DNA of 64,000 bases from Clostridium chauvoei (GTDB lineage Bacteria > Bacillota > Clostridia > Clostridiales > Clostridiaceae), in assembly GCF_002327185.1 (NCBI RefSeq), contig NZ_CP018624.1, forward strand, positions 248,001 through 312,000, given 5' to 3'. Numbering within the stretch: position 1 is the stretch's first letter; each line of letters starts with the position of its first letter. The translations under genes and the position numbers were made by a program. Shown piece by piece: positions 1-10,118 of this stretch. The notes below the pieces were generated by a model. It searched no databases. It was not told the origin of the DNA and was given only the letters and a program-made list of their open reading frames with translations.

Positions 1-81
1 TTCTATTGGATTTTCCATTTCATCTAAAGCAGAATTAACCTTTGATTTAAACATATTTGACATCCTATTAAAAATTCCCAT
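1..81 (-). CDS. PspA/IM30-like protein, N-terminal part only
   Basis: Reading leftwards, an ATG at 81 follows a good GGAGG site and opens a frame of 27 codons that runs off the window edge. The start reads MGIFNRMSNMFKSKVNSALD, which resembles the amphipathic N-terminal helix of PspA/IM30/Vipp1 proteins (MGIF-R--N-FK---N--L). Those proteins bind the inner face of the membrane under envelope stress. Only the helix is visible, so the family call rests on that similarity. It is the second gene of a minus-strand pair behind the broken Ser-rich gene at 107-735, 25 bases away. Confidence 0.65.
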   Translation of the reverse strand, partial: MGIFNRMSNMFKSKVNSALDEMENPIE

Positions 82-106
82 AATAAACCTCCTGGATATT
101 TTAAAT

Positions 107-735
107 TTAATATTTTCTTTTCTTTAAATAAATTTTAATTATGATAATTATTAATACAAATATAATAGCGATGGTAAAGACTGTTCCAAGTGAAAAGCCT
201 CTGCCGTAACCATAATTGTAGTAACGTCTGCTTGGGAAAAAGCTAAAGGGGCTTCCCGAGTTATCATTATTTTTATTTGTATTGCTCTTATAATCTTTAT
301 CTTGGGTTGTAGTTTGATTTTTATCATCATTATTAGTTGTTGAAAAAGATCCGCTACTAAATCCCTTAGAGCTATTATTTTCATCTTTTTTAGATTCACT
401 AAAGCTACCAGATTTAAATCCACCAGTATTTTTTTTGCTAGAATCTGAATCTTTAGATGTAGTAGAAGACTTAGAACTATTATTATTAGATTTAAAACTT
501 CCACTTTTAAAGTTGCTAGAACTTTTGGGTTTAGAGCTACTACTTTTACTTGATGAACTACTCTTACTTGAAGAACTGCTTTTACTTGACGAAGAAGCAG
601 CTAGAACAACATTTTCTCCACCTGTGATTGAAGAAAATATAGCAAAAGTATCTATAGTAAAACTAGATATTAAAAAATTAATGTAAGAAAAAATGTTAAT
701 AAAAACTTATTTTTTTTAGTTAAGTATTTCTTTAT
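107..735 (-). pseudogene. Ser-rich single-pass membrane protein, broken (no normal start, frameshift)
   Basis: After a strong GGAGGT site the expected start codon position holds ATA (735-733), followed by KKYLTKKNKFLL and a hydrophobic stretch like a signal peptide. The frame then stops at TAA beside an A6 run on the plus strand (672-677). One extra base there joins it to the downstream frame: a Ser/Lys/Asn-rich region of about 120 residues with repeated SSSSSKSSSS blocks and GGFKSGSF/GFSSGSF units, then SRRYYNYGYGRG and a C-terminal membrane helix ending KIYLKKRKY. Restored length is about 209 residues. The architecture suggests an exposed low-complexity region held by a C-terminal anchor; the function is unknown. 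The plus-strand Leu-rich frame over 435-686 is its antisense shadow. The ATA start together with a frameshift argues for a decayed gene, although the frameshift alone could be a read error. Confidence 0.6.
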
Positions 736-1072
736 AGTTGTTCACCTCCAAGAAAAGATTATAAACCTATATTATACTATGTATTAAAATCCTTCAAAGT
801 TCATTTTAGGCAATTTTAGGCTGAAATAGGAATTTAACTAACAATAGTATAAAATAACTATAAATATCGTAATATATCTAATATATAAAGATAAATTAAA
901 ATATATAAAGAGGTATATTATAACCTTTAATAAAAAATATTATTTTTCTCATATTATAACATAGGATAATAATTAACAGTATTAGTAATTTATACTCTTG
1001 TAATCAATAACATATTAGCTTAAAATTATATTTATAATGAAATAAAGTATAGTTTCAAGGAGTGAAGAATAC
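736..1072. other. 337-base intergenic region, divergent promoters only
   Basis: Very AT-rich spacer between the minus-strand Ser-rich gene and the plus-strand S1 gene. It holds the minus-strand promoter candidate at 771-798 and a TATAAT at 1033-1038 that could serve the S1 gene, without a clear -35 box. I see no ORF with a ribosome site, no RNA gene and no hairpin of note. Confidence 0.5.
771..798 (-). promoter_or_regulatory. Candidate sigma-A promoter for the minus-strand pair
   Basis: On the minus strand, TTTGAA (798-793) and TATAAT (776-771) are 16 bases apart. They lie about 36 bases upstream of the ribosome site of the Ser-rich gene. Confidence 0.45.
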
Positions 1073-2215
1073 ATGATTAACCAAACGGGTGAAAATTCAA
1101 TGAAAGAGTTACTAAATGACTTTGATGTAAAGCGAATAAATAAAGGTGATATATTAGAAGGTAAAGTTATAGATGTTAATGATAAAGAAGTTACAGTAAA
1201 TATTAATTATGCTTTTGATGGAGTTATATCAAAAGAAGAGTTAACAACAACTTCAGAAAATCCATGTGATGTCGTAAAATCAGGAGACAAGATTAGTGTA
1301 TATGTTATTTCACCTAATGATGGAGAAGGATATGTATTACTTTCAAGAGTAAGAGCTTTAGCAGTAGTTGAAAAAGATCAAATAGTTAAAGCTTTTAAAA
1401 ATGAAGAAGTTATAAATGTAAAAGTTAAAGAAGAAGTAAAGGGTGGATTAGTTGCATATTATGGATCTACTAGAGTATTTATACCAGCGTCTTTAGCATC
1501 AAGAGAAAGAGTAGAATTAAAGACTTTAATAGGAAAAGATTTAGAAGTTAAGTTAACAGAAGTTGATTTTAAAAATAGAAGAGTTGTTGCTTCAAGAAGA
1601 GTTTTAGAAGATGCAATTTATGAAGCAAATAAGAAAAAAATATGGAACAGTTTAAAAGCTGGAGAAAAGAGAAATGGAGTAGTCAAAAAAATATTAAAAG
1701 TAGGAGCTATTGTTGATATTGGCGGAATAACAGGACTTATTCATATTAATGATTTAGCTTGGGGTAGAGTAAAAAGAGTTGAAGATGTAGTTAATGTTAA
1801 TGACAAAGTAGAAGTTGTAATTGGTCAAATAGATGCAACTAAAGAAAGAGTTTCTTTAATATTAAAAGATGTAAGTAGTGATCCATGGGTAGTAAATACA
1901 AGCAACTTAAAAGTTGGAGATGTATTAGCAGGTAAAGTAGTTAAATTACTTTCATTTGGTGCATTTGTAGAATTATATCCAGGAGTTGAAGGGCTAGTAC
2001 ATTTAAGTGAAATAACAGAAGAACATATAGCTAAACAATCAGATGTTTTAACAATTGGCCAAGAGGTTAAAGTTAAAGTTTTAGATTATAATAAAGAAAA
2101 TAAAAAGATTGCATTAACTATAAAAGATGCAGAGGAAAAATCAAAAGAATATCTTAAATATAATGATAGTGATGAAGGTGTTTCATTAGGAGATTTATTT
2201 AAAGGGATGTTCTAA
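1073..2215 (+). CDS. S1 RNA-binding domain protein (ribosomal protein S1-like)
   Basis: A 380-residue protein made of four consecutive S1/OB-fold domains, at about residues 20-90, 105-175, 195-265 and 280-352. The last two carry the best motifs (GAIVDIGGITGLIHINDLAW and SFGAFVELYPGVEGLVHLSE). Such proteins bind mRNA and ribosomes; in clostridia the S1 protein is often fused behind IspH, but here it stands alone. The start at 1073 follows AAGGAG with about 10 bases spacing; an in-frame ATG at 1100 is an alternative without a ribosome site. It is transcribed alone and ends at a bidirectional hairpin shared with pyk. Whether it is the main S1 or a paralogue cannot be judged from the window. Confidence 0.85.
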   Translation: MINQTGENSMKELLNDFDVKRINKGDILEGKVIDVNDKEVTVNINYAFDGVISKEELTTTSENPCDVVKSGDKISVYVISPNDGEGYVLLSRVRALAVVEKDQIVKAFKNEEVINVKVKEEVKGGLVAYYGSTRVFIPASLASRERVELKTLIGKDLEVKLTEVDFKNRRVVASRRVLEDAIYEANKKKIWNSLKAGEKRNGVVKKILKVGAIVDIGGITGLIHINDLAWGRVKRVEDVVNVNDKVEVVIGQIDATKERVSLILKDVSSDPWVVNTSNLKVGDVLAGKVVKLLSFGAFVELYPGVEGLVHLSEITEEHIAKQSDVLTIGQEVKVKVLDYNKENKKIALTIKDAEEKSKEYLKYNDSDEGVSLGDLFKGMF

Positions 2216-2223
2216 AATAAGTT

Positions 2224-2260
2224 TAAAAAAAGGAATTTAGCTTGGCTAAATTCCTTTTTA
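2224..2260. terminator. Bidirectional intrinsic terminator
   Basis: Stem AAAGGAATTTAGC / GCTAAATTCCTTT with a 3-base loop, with an A-run on the left and a T-run on the right. It lies between the convergent ends of the S1 gene and pyk. Confidence 0.9.
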
Positions 2261-2262
2261 TA

Positions 2263-3681
2263 TTAAACTTTTTCTATTTTTAACATATTTGTACCACCAG
2301 TTTGTATAGTAGGCATACCGGCTGCAACTATAATTTCATCACCTTCATTTGCAAAGGAACAACTCTTAGCAATCCTTCTAGATTCAGATAAAATCTCATC
2401 AGTTGTTGAAAAGACTTCGCATAATTTAGGGAATATACCAAAGTTTAAGTTTAAACTACGAAGAACTTCTTCTTTTGGAGTTATAGCTATAATTGGACAT
2501 TTAGGTCTATATTTAGAAATTAGTTTTGCTGTTGCACCACTAGTAGTAGCAGCAACTATTGCTTTTGCATTAAGTAGGTTTGAAGTTCTACATGCAGAAT
2601 AACTTATAGCTTCTGAAAAGTCTTCTAAACCAGGTTCTTTTAATCTCTTATTTAAATAATTATAATCTAAGTGAGCTTCTGTTTCCTTTGCTATTTTTGA
2701 CATGGTAGTAGCAGCTTCAATAGGGAAGTTACCACTAGCACTTTCACCACTTAACATTATTGCATCGGTACCATCAAAGATAGCATTACATATATCACAA
2801 GCTTCAGCACGTGTAGGTAATGAATTTCTTATCATTGAATCTAACATTTGAGTAGCTGTTATTACAATTTTACCAGCTTGATTACATTTTCTTATTATAG
2901 ATTTTTGTATAATAGGAACACGTTCTATAGGAATTTCAACTCCCATATCACCTCTTGCAACCATAATACCATCAGCAGCTTCAATAATAGAATCTATATT
3001 ATTAACACCTTCTTGATTTTCAATCTTAGCAATTACTTGAATGGAATCTCCGCTGTTAGCTTTTAAAACCTTTCTTACATCGTCAATATCTGAAGCCTTT
3101 CTTATAAAGGATGCAGCAACAAAGTCGATTTGATTTTGACAGCCAAAAATTAAATCCTCCTTGTCCTTTTCAGTAATAGAAGGTAAGTTTATACTCACAT
3201 TTGGTACATTTACTCCCTTATGATTTTTAATCATACCTCCAACTGTAACTCTACATTTGATTTGCTTTCCTTCGACACCTATAATTTCAAATCGTAGTAA
3301 GCCATCATCAACTAATATTTCTCCTCCAACTACAACATCTTTATAAAGTTCATCATAAGAAATAGAACATCTTTCAGTATTACCTAAAAGTTCTTCACCA
3401 CAAACAAAAGTAAATTCATCACCAGTGCGCAGTTCTACACCATCATTTATAAAGTTATGAGTTCTAATTTTAGGACCTTTTATATCTAAGATTATAGCTG
3501 TTGGGGAATTCAATTCTTTACGTACCTTTTTTAAAAGATCAATTTTCTCCTTATGAGTTTCGTGAGTTCCATGAGAAAAATTTAGTCTAGCAGCGCTCAT
3601 TCCAATTTTTATAAATTCTTTTAAGGTTTCTTCATTGTCACTAGCGGGGCCAATTGTAAAAATCATCTTAGTCTTTTGCAT
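2263..3681 (-). CDS. pyk: Pyruvate kinase
   Basis: A 472-residue protein that converts phosphoenolpyruvate and ADP to pyruvate and ATP, the last step of glycolysis in the cytoplasm. The N-terminus KTKMIFTIGPAS and SAARLNFSHG (about residues 32-41), the substrate and metal segment VIAKIENQEGV and VARGDMGVEI, and the ITATQMLDSM and PTRAEACD motifs are all intact. The length fits the standard form without the extra C-terminal PEP-utilising domain of Bacillus. It starts at ATG 3681 behind a GGTG-type ribosome site, reads away from pepD, and ends at the shared terminator at 2224-2260. A 43-nt perfect palindrome lies about 57 bases upstream of the start. Confidence 0.97.
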   Translation of the reverse strand: MQKTKMIFTIGPASDNEETLKEFIKIGMSAARLNFSHGTHETHKEKIDLLKKVRKELNSPTAIILDIKGPKIRTHNFINDGVELRTGDEFTFVCGEELLGNTERCSISYDELYKDVVVGGEILVDDGLLRFEIIGVEGKQIKCRVTVGGMIKNHKGVNVPNVSINLPSITEKDKEDLIFGCQNQIDFVAASFIRKASDIDDVRKVLKANSGDSIQVIAKIENQEGVNNIDSIIEAADGIMVARGDMGVEIPIERVPIIQKSIIRKCNQAGKIVITATQMLDSMIRNSLPTRAEACDICNAIFDGTDAIMLSGESASGNFPIEAATTMSKIAKETEAHLDYNYLNKRLKEPGLEDFSEAISYSACRTSNLLNAKAIVAATTSGATAKLISKYRPKCPIIAITPKEEVLRSLNLNFGIFPKLCEVFSTTDEILSESRRIAKSCSFANEGDEIIVAAGMPTIQTGGTNMLKIEKV

Positions 3682-3737
3682 AAAAACACCTCACAAATTA
3701 ATAATATTAATGAATTAATTTATAGATTATAAAAATA

Positions 3738-3780
3738 ATATATAATACTTAAAATTAATTTAATTTTAAGTATTATATAT
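3738..3780. repeat. Perfect 43-nt palindrome between pyk and pepD
   Basis: Two 21-base arms (3738-3758 and 3760-3780) are exactly complementary around a single T at 3759. The sequence is pure AT except one C and one G in each duplex. It lies in the divergent intergenic region, so it could be an operator serving both genes, a cruciform-prone site or a transcript hairpin. It lacks the T-run of a terminator. Confidence 0.85.
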
Positions 3781-3844
3781 ATTATGATATACTTATTCTT
3801 ATATATTAATTCTAACATAATTTAACAGGAAGGAAGATATAAAA

Positions 3845-5299
3845 ATGAATATTTTACAGAATATAGAACCACATGATGTTTTTAGATATTTTGAAGAAAT
3901 TTCAAGAATACCTAGAGGGTCAGGAAATGAAAAAGGTATAAGTGATTATTTAGTTAAAGTTGCAAAAAATTTAAATTTACAAGTTATTCAAGATGAAGCT
4001 TTAAATGTTATTATAAAAAAACCTGGAACAAAAGGATATGAAAATTCACAAACTGTAATTATTCAAGGACATATGGATATGGTTTGTGAAAAAAATAAAG
4101 GAACTGACCATGATTTTGAGAAGGATCCATTAAATTTAAGAGTTATAGATGATATGGTATATGCTACAGACACTACTTTAGGAGCTGATAATGGAATAGC
4201 TATTGCATATGCATTAGCATTATTAGATTCAAAAGACATTCCACATCCACCATTAGAAGTTTTAGTTACAACTGATGAAGAAACAGGAATGTCAGGTGCT
4301 ATGGCTATTTCAAAAGAACATATCGATGGAAAGCTTCTAATAAATTTAGATAATGAAGAAGAAGGCGATTTATTAGTTAGTTGTGCTGGTGGAATAAGAA
4401 GTAAATTTATAGTAGAAATAGAAGAAGAAGTTGCTAATGAAGATACTATTCTTTTAGAACTTACAGTAAGAGGACTAAAAGGTGGTCATTCAGGTATGGA
4501 GATAAATAAAGAAAGAGGAAACTCCAACAAAATAATGGGAAGAATTCTAAAAGATTTAATTTCAGAAGTAGATTTTAGATTAGTATCATTAAATGGTGGA
4601 TCTAAAGACAATGCAATTCCAAGAGAAATGGATACAGTAATTTCTATTTCAAAATCTGATGAAGATAGAGTTAAATCCTTAGTTGAAAAGTGGCAAGAAA
4701 TTTTATTAAATGAATTAAAAGCTCAAGACTCTGGAATTAAAGTTAACGCAGATAATTTTAATGAAAAAGTAGAAAAAGTATTTTCTAAAGAAACTACTGA
4801 AAAAGTAGTAAATCTTTTATATTTAATACCAAATGGAATAAACACTAGAAGTGTTGAAATAGAAGGCTTAGTAGAAAGTTCAACCAATATTGGAGTAGTT
4901 AAAACAATAGGAAATCAAGTTACTTTTGATAGTGCAATAAGAAGTTCAGTTGCATCATTAAAGGATGAAATAATATTAAGAAGTAAAACTATAGCTGAAT
5001 TATTAAATGTAAAATTCCAAACAAGTGCAAGATATCCAGAATGGCAATATAATAGTGAGTCTAAATTAAGAGAGCTATGTAAAGATGTATATAAGAAAAT
5101 GTATGGAAAAGAAGCTAATATAGTAGCTATTCATGCAGGTGTAGAATGTGGATTATTTAATGAAAGACTAGGTGGGTTAGATATGATAAGCTTCGGGCCT
5201 AACCTTTATGATGTTCATACACCACAGGAACATATGAGCATAGAATCAGTTAAGAATGTTTGGGAATATTTAAAAGAAGTGTTAAAAGCTTTAAAATAA
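3845..5299 (+). CDS. pepD: Aminoacyl-histidine dipeptidase (cytosolic non-specific dipeptidase, M20 family)
   Basis: A 484-residue zinc peptidase of the PepD type, cleaving dipeptides such as Xaa-His in the cytoplasm. Visible motifs are IIQGHMDMVCEK (first metal-ligand region, about residues 75-86), DNGIAIAYAL, VTTDEETGMSGA (catalytic Glu region, about 141-152), the dimerisation segment GLKGGHSGMEI and IHAGVECGLF near the C-terminus. ATG 3845 follows GGAAGG with normal spacing. It is monocistronic, read divergently from pyk, and followed by a strong terminator. Confidence 0.93.
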   Translation: MNILQNIEPHDVFRYFEEISRIPRGSGNEKGISDYLVKVAKNLNLQVIQDEALNVIIKKPGTKGYENSQTVIIQGHMDMVCEKNKGTDHDFEKDPLNLRVIDDMVYATDTTLGADNGIAIAYALALLDSKDIPHPPLEVLVTTDEETGMSGAMAISKEHIDGKLLINLDNEEEGDLLVSCAGGIRSKFIVEIEEEVANEDTILLELTVRGLKGGHSGMEINKERGNSNKIMGRILKDLISEVDFRLVSLNGGSKDNAIPREMDTVISISKSDEDRVKSLVEKWQEILLNELKAQDSGIKVNADNFNEKVEKVFSKETTEKVVNLLYLIPNGINTRSVEIEGLVESSTNIGVVKTIGNQVTFDSAIRSSVASLKDEIILRSKTIAELLNVKFQTSARYPEWQYNSESKLRELCKDVYKKMYGKEANIVAIHAGVECGLFNERLGGLDMISFGPNLYDVHTPQEHMSIESVKNVWEYLKEVLKALK

Positions 5300-5309
5300 A
5301 ATGTTTTTT

Positions 5310-5349
5310 ATCTCTTTAAAATCTATAAAGGATTTTAAAGAGATTTTTT
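5310..5349 (+). terminator. Intrinsic terminator after pepD
   Basis: Stem ATCTCTTTAAAATC / GATTTTAAAGAGAT with a 7-base loop, followed by TTTTTT. Confidence 0.92.
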
Positions 5350-5484
5350 CATGGAAAAATTTACATAAAATATTAAGGGTGTTATACTAAATACGAGAGG
5401 AAAAAATGTAAGTTTTTACATAATGAATATTATTGTTTATTTAGTAATATACATTAATATGAGTTTAAAGATAGGGGGAGGAGT

Positions 5485-6186
5485 ATGAGGTACACCAAAT
5501 ATCAATACAAGAAAAAGAAAAATGGAATAGGTTTTGCTACATCCATAATCATGACTATAGTGGCAGCTGGAATTATTGGATTAGTAATAGCAAAGATAAT
5601 ATTTAAGTTTATTCCAGTAAAAGAAGATGGATCTATAAATACTGTAATAGAAACACCTACTCAGCAGCAAGTAACAGTAGAAGAGGGGAAAGAAGAAACT
5701 TTTAGTTTTGTACAATGTGGATTATTTTCTAAAGAAGATAATGCTAAAAAAGCTTTAAGTGATGTAGGAGGTGACTATAATTCTTTTATATTAGCAGATG
5801 ATTCGAAATTTAGAGTTTCAGCAGGAATATTTGATGAAGAGCAAGGTAACAAAGTATCTGAAGAACTAACTAAAAAAGGAGTAACAAATGCTCAAATGAA
5901 ATTTGTATTAAACAAAGGTGATGAAGTTCAAAGTCAAATAGCTGCAATTACTGATGGATATTTAGATATTATAAACGCTTTAAATGATAAAGAAGTAAAG
6001 GCGGTAAAAACTACTGATTTTAAAACATGGACAAAAGATTTACCTGAAATAAAGGAAGGGGAAAATTTTGAATTAGTAAACGAATTTAAAGAACATATAG
6101 GAGCATTACCAGACGAATTGAAAAAAGTAAACGTTATTGTAGAATTACAGTATATTTACACTATATTAGTAAAATATAAAAAGTAA
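5485..6186 (+). CDS. SPOR-like single-pass membrane protein
   Basis: A 233-residue protein. A Lys-rich cytoplasmic N-terminus (YTKYQYKKKKNG) is followed by one membrane helix at about residues 19-42. An extracytoplasmic part follows, whose segment 72-145 looks like a SPOR domain: FSFVQCGLFSKEDNAKKA, a middle strand, then FRVSAGIFDEEQGNKVSEEL. SPOR domains bind denuded septal peptidoglycan, which fits its place just ahead of the maf-radC-mre-min block. The C-terminal 85 residues match nothing I recognise. ATG 5485 has an excellent GGGGGAGGAG site. The SPOR call is from pattern only. Confidence 0.65.
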   Translation: MRYTKYQYKKKKNGIGFATSIIMTIVAAGIIGLVIAKIIFKFIPVKEDGSINTVIETPTQQQVTVEEGKEETFSFVQCGLFSKEDNAKKALSDVGGDYNSFILADDSKFRVSAGIFDEEQGNKVSEELTKKGVTNAQMKFVLNKGDEVQSQIAAITDGYLDIINALNDKEVKAVKTTDFKTWTKDLPEIKEGENFELVNEFKEHIGALPDELKKVNVIVELQYIYTILVKYKK

Positions 6187-6246
6187 AATTGTAGTAAATG
6201 GATATAATTGGATAAAATATTACAAATAAATAAAAATTAAATAAAG

Positions 6247-6329
6247 AAAGGCAAAGTCACTTGTTTCGATTACTATATAATGATAAACTATATGGGATAT
6301 AGTAATAGGGATAATATGGCTTTGCCTTT
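6247..6329 (+). ncRNA. 83-nt nested double-stem element before maf
   Basis: An outer 13-bp stem (6247-6259 with 6317-6329, AAAGGCAAAG.../...CTTTGCCTTT, one G-U pair) encloses an inner 10-bp stem (6269-6278 with 6297-6306, ATTACTATAT/ATATAGTAAT). It sits alone in a 247-base gap. It may be only the terminator of the SPOR-like gene (a weak TATATTTTT follows), but the nested inner stem is more elaborate than terminators elsewhere in the window, so a small structured RNA or leader is possible. Confidence 0.45.
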
Positions 6330-6433
6330 ATATTTTTAAATTAACACATTTGAAAAATTTTTTACTTTATTATGTGTAAGAAATATATGTTTTTGGCAAT
6401 ACTATAAAATATGTACAAATAGGATGTGATGAT

Positions 6434-7003
6434 TTGAAGTATATTTTAGCGTCAGCCTCAGAACGAAGACAAGAATTACTACATAGATTAATAACTGATT
6501 TTGATATAAAAGTTAGTAATTTTGATGAATCAAGTATTTCTTTTGATGGTTATAATATTTCTGAATATGTTATTAAATTAGCACAAGGCAAGGTTTTAGA
6601 CGTAGCAAAAACTACAAATGATGAAGCAGTTATTATAGGTGCTGATACAATTGTTGCATTAGATAACAATATATTAGGAAAACCAAAAGATGAAGAAGAT
6701 GCATTTAATATGTTAAAATTACTAAGCGGAAAAACACATAGAGTTTATTCAGCAGTAGTTATTTTAAATACAGATAATAAAAAAATAGAAAAAGAATGTA
6801 TTTATACAGAAGTAAAGTTTTCGGATTTAACAGATGAGGATATTATAAAGTACATAAAAACTAGAGAGCCGCTAGATAAGGCTGGAGCTTATGGAATACA
6901 GGGATTAGGAGGCATATTTGTAGAAGGCATTAATGGATGTTACTACAATGTTGTTGGATTGCCTTTAAATATCCTTAATAAAATGATTAAAAAAGTTATA
7001 TAA
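6434..7003 (+). CDS. maf: Maf-type nucleoside triphosphate pyrophosphatase
   Basis: A 189-residue Maf/YhdE-family protein that hydrolyses dTTP, UTP or modified NTPs to monophosphates and is linked to septum control. It has the N-terminal [13 protein letters not shown] motif (residues 4-16), [11 protein letters not shown] (catalytic Asp, about 67-77), KPKDEEDA and the Tyr/Gly-rich end [13 protein letters not shown]. The start is TTG at 6434, four bases after AGGATGTGATGA; no ATG fits the conserved N-terminus. It heads the maf-radC-mreB string (35 and 17 base gaps), a common Firmicute order. Confidence 0.93.
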   Translation: MKYILASASERRQELLHRLITDFDIKVSNFDESSISFDGYNISEYVIKLAQGKVLDVAKTTNDEAVIIGADTIVALDNNILGKPKDEEDAFNMLKLLSGKTHRVYSAVVILNTDNKKIEKECIYTEVKFSDLTDEDIIKYIKTREPLDKAGAYGIQGLGGIFVEGINGCYYNVVGLPLNILNKMIKKVI

Positions 7004-7038
7004 ATAGGGATGGGTATATTATTAATAAGGAGTGTTAA

Positions 7039-8764
<1,726 letters not shown>

Positions 8765-8765
<1 letters not shown>

Positions 8766-9616
8766 TGAAGTTTTTCAAAAACAAACTGGCAGTTACTATA
8801 ATAGTGCTGTCAGTTGCCTTTTTAAGCGTAATTGTATATACAGTTAGTAGTCAACAAAAAGATATAGTATCTAGTGGCGTAGGTAGTGTGGTTAGTCCTT
8901 TGCAAAAGGTAGTCTATAAAATTAATGACAAAATAAAAGGTAGTTTGGGTTTTGTTTTTAATTTTTCAAAAGTTAAACAGGAAAATGAAGATTTAGCTAA
9001 CAAAAACATAGAGCTTGAAAACAAACTACTAGAATATGATAAATTAAAAGACGAAAATGAAAGATTAAGAGAAGTTTTAAACTTTAAAAACTCTAAAAAT
9101 AATTATGATTATTTAGGTTGTGAAATAATAGGATACAGTGGCGGAAATTTCACAGATGGATACATAATTGATAAGGGGGAAGACCAAGGTTTAAAAAAAG
9201 GAATGGTAGTGATTGCTAACAAAGGATTAGTTGGTCAAGTTACATCTACAGGCTCTAATTGGGCAATTGTAGAAAGTCTGATTAATGAGAATATAGCAGT
9301 TTCTGTAATGGTAAATAGTACAAGAGAAACTACTGGTATCTTAAAAGGATATAGAGATCATAATAATCAAAATCTAACTCAAGTAACAAACCTTCCAATG
9401 GATTCAGCTATAAAAGAAGGAGATGTAATATTAACATTGGGGTTAGGACAAATATATCCAAAAGAAGTTAGAATTGGGGAAGTAATATCAGTAGAAACTG
9501 ATAATGTTAAAGTAATGAAAAGTGCTATAGTAAAACCATATGTAGATTTTAATAAACTTGAAGAATTATTTGTAGTTGTTCCAAAGGAAACAAGAGAAAT
9601 AAAATACAAGAATTAA
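8765..9616 (+). CDS. mreC: Rod-shape protein MreC
   Basis: A 283-residue protein with one N-terminal membrane helix (about residues 9-28), a coiled coil (about 70-108, rich in heptad Leu/Glu/Asn) and a periplasm-side beta domain ending FVVVPKE. It links the MreB filament to penicillin-binding proteins outside the membrane. Start ATG 8765 overlaps the mreB stop (TAATG), so translation is probably coupled. Confidence 0.95.
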
Positions 9617-9626
9617 GAGGTAGTAT

Positions 9627-10118
9627 ATGAAAAAGTGGATTTTAATTTTAATTTCAATAGGACTATTAATTTTAGATAATTCTCTTATGCCATTTTTAGC
9701 AATAAAAGGAGCTTTTCCAAGTTTATTATTTATGTTTGCTATAGCGTATTCTATTATTAAAGGTAAAAAAGAAGCTATATTTATAGGAGTTTTAGCAGGG
9801 ATACTTCAAGATATATTTTTTTATAATATGTTTGGAGTAAATGCACTATCAAACATGTTATTATGTTATTTAGCTGCAATTATAGGAGAAAACATTTATA
9901 AAAATAGAAAGTTAATACCTGTAATAACAGGATTAGTAGCATCTTTATTAAAGGTATTACTTATATATGTGATTTTTAGATTTAGTAAACAATACTTAAA
10001 TATTAATATAGCATTGTTTTCAACAATATATAATACTGTTGTAATGTTTATTTTCTATAATCTTGTATTTAAACTTTGTGATAATGAATATAGTATTAAT
10101 TCATGGAGGATTAAATGA
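9627..10118 (+). CDS. mreD: Rod-shape protein MreD
   Basis: A 163-residue integral membrane protein with about five hydrophobic helices, including the N-terminal WILILISIGLLILDNS and the GIL-QDIFFYNMFG segment typical of MreD. It belongs to the elongasome. It lies 10 bases after mreC and overlaps the next gene by four bases (ATGA). Confidence 0.92.
   Translation: MKKWILILISIGLLILDNSLMPFLAIKGAFPSLLFMFAIAYSIIKGKKEAIFIGVLAGILQDIFFYNMFGVNALSNMLLCYLAAIIGENIYKNRKLIPVITGLVASLLKVLLIYVIFRFSKQYLNINIALFSTIYNTVVMFIFYNLVFKLCDNEYSINSWRIK

Noticed and set aside
151..504. 117-residue minus-strand ORF
   Set aside because: Out-of-frame reading of the Ser-rich gene; composition is low complexity and no ribosome site precedes it.
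435..686. Leu-rich 83-residue plus-strand ORF
   Set aside because: It is the antisense shadow of the Ser-rich repeats on the minus strand and has no ribosome site.
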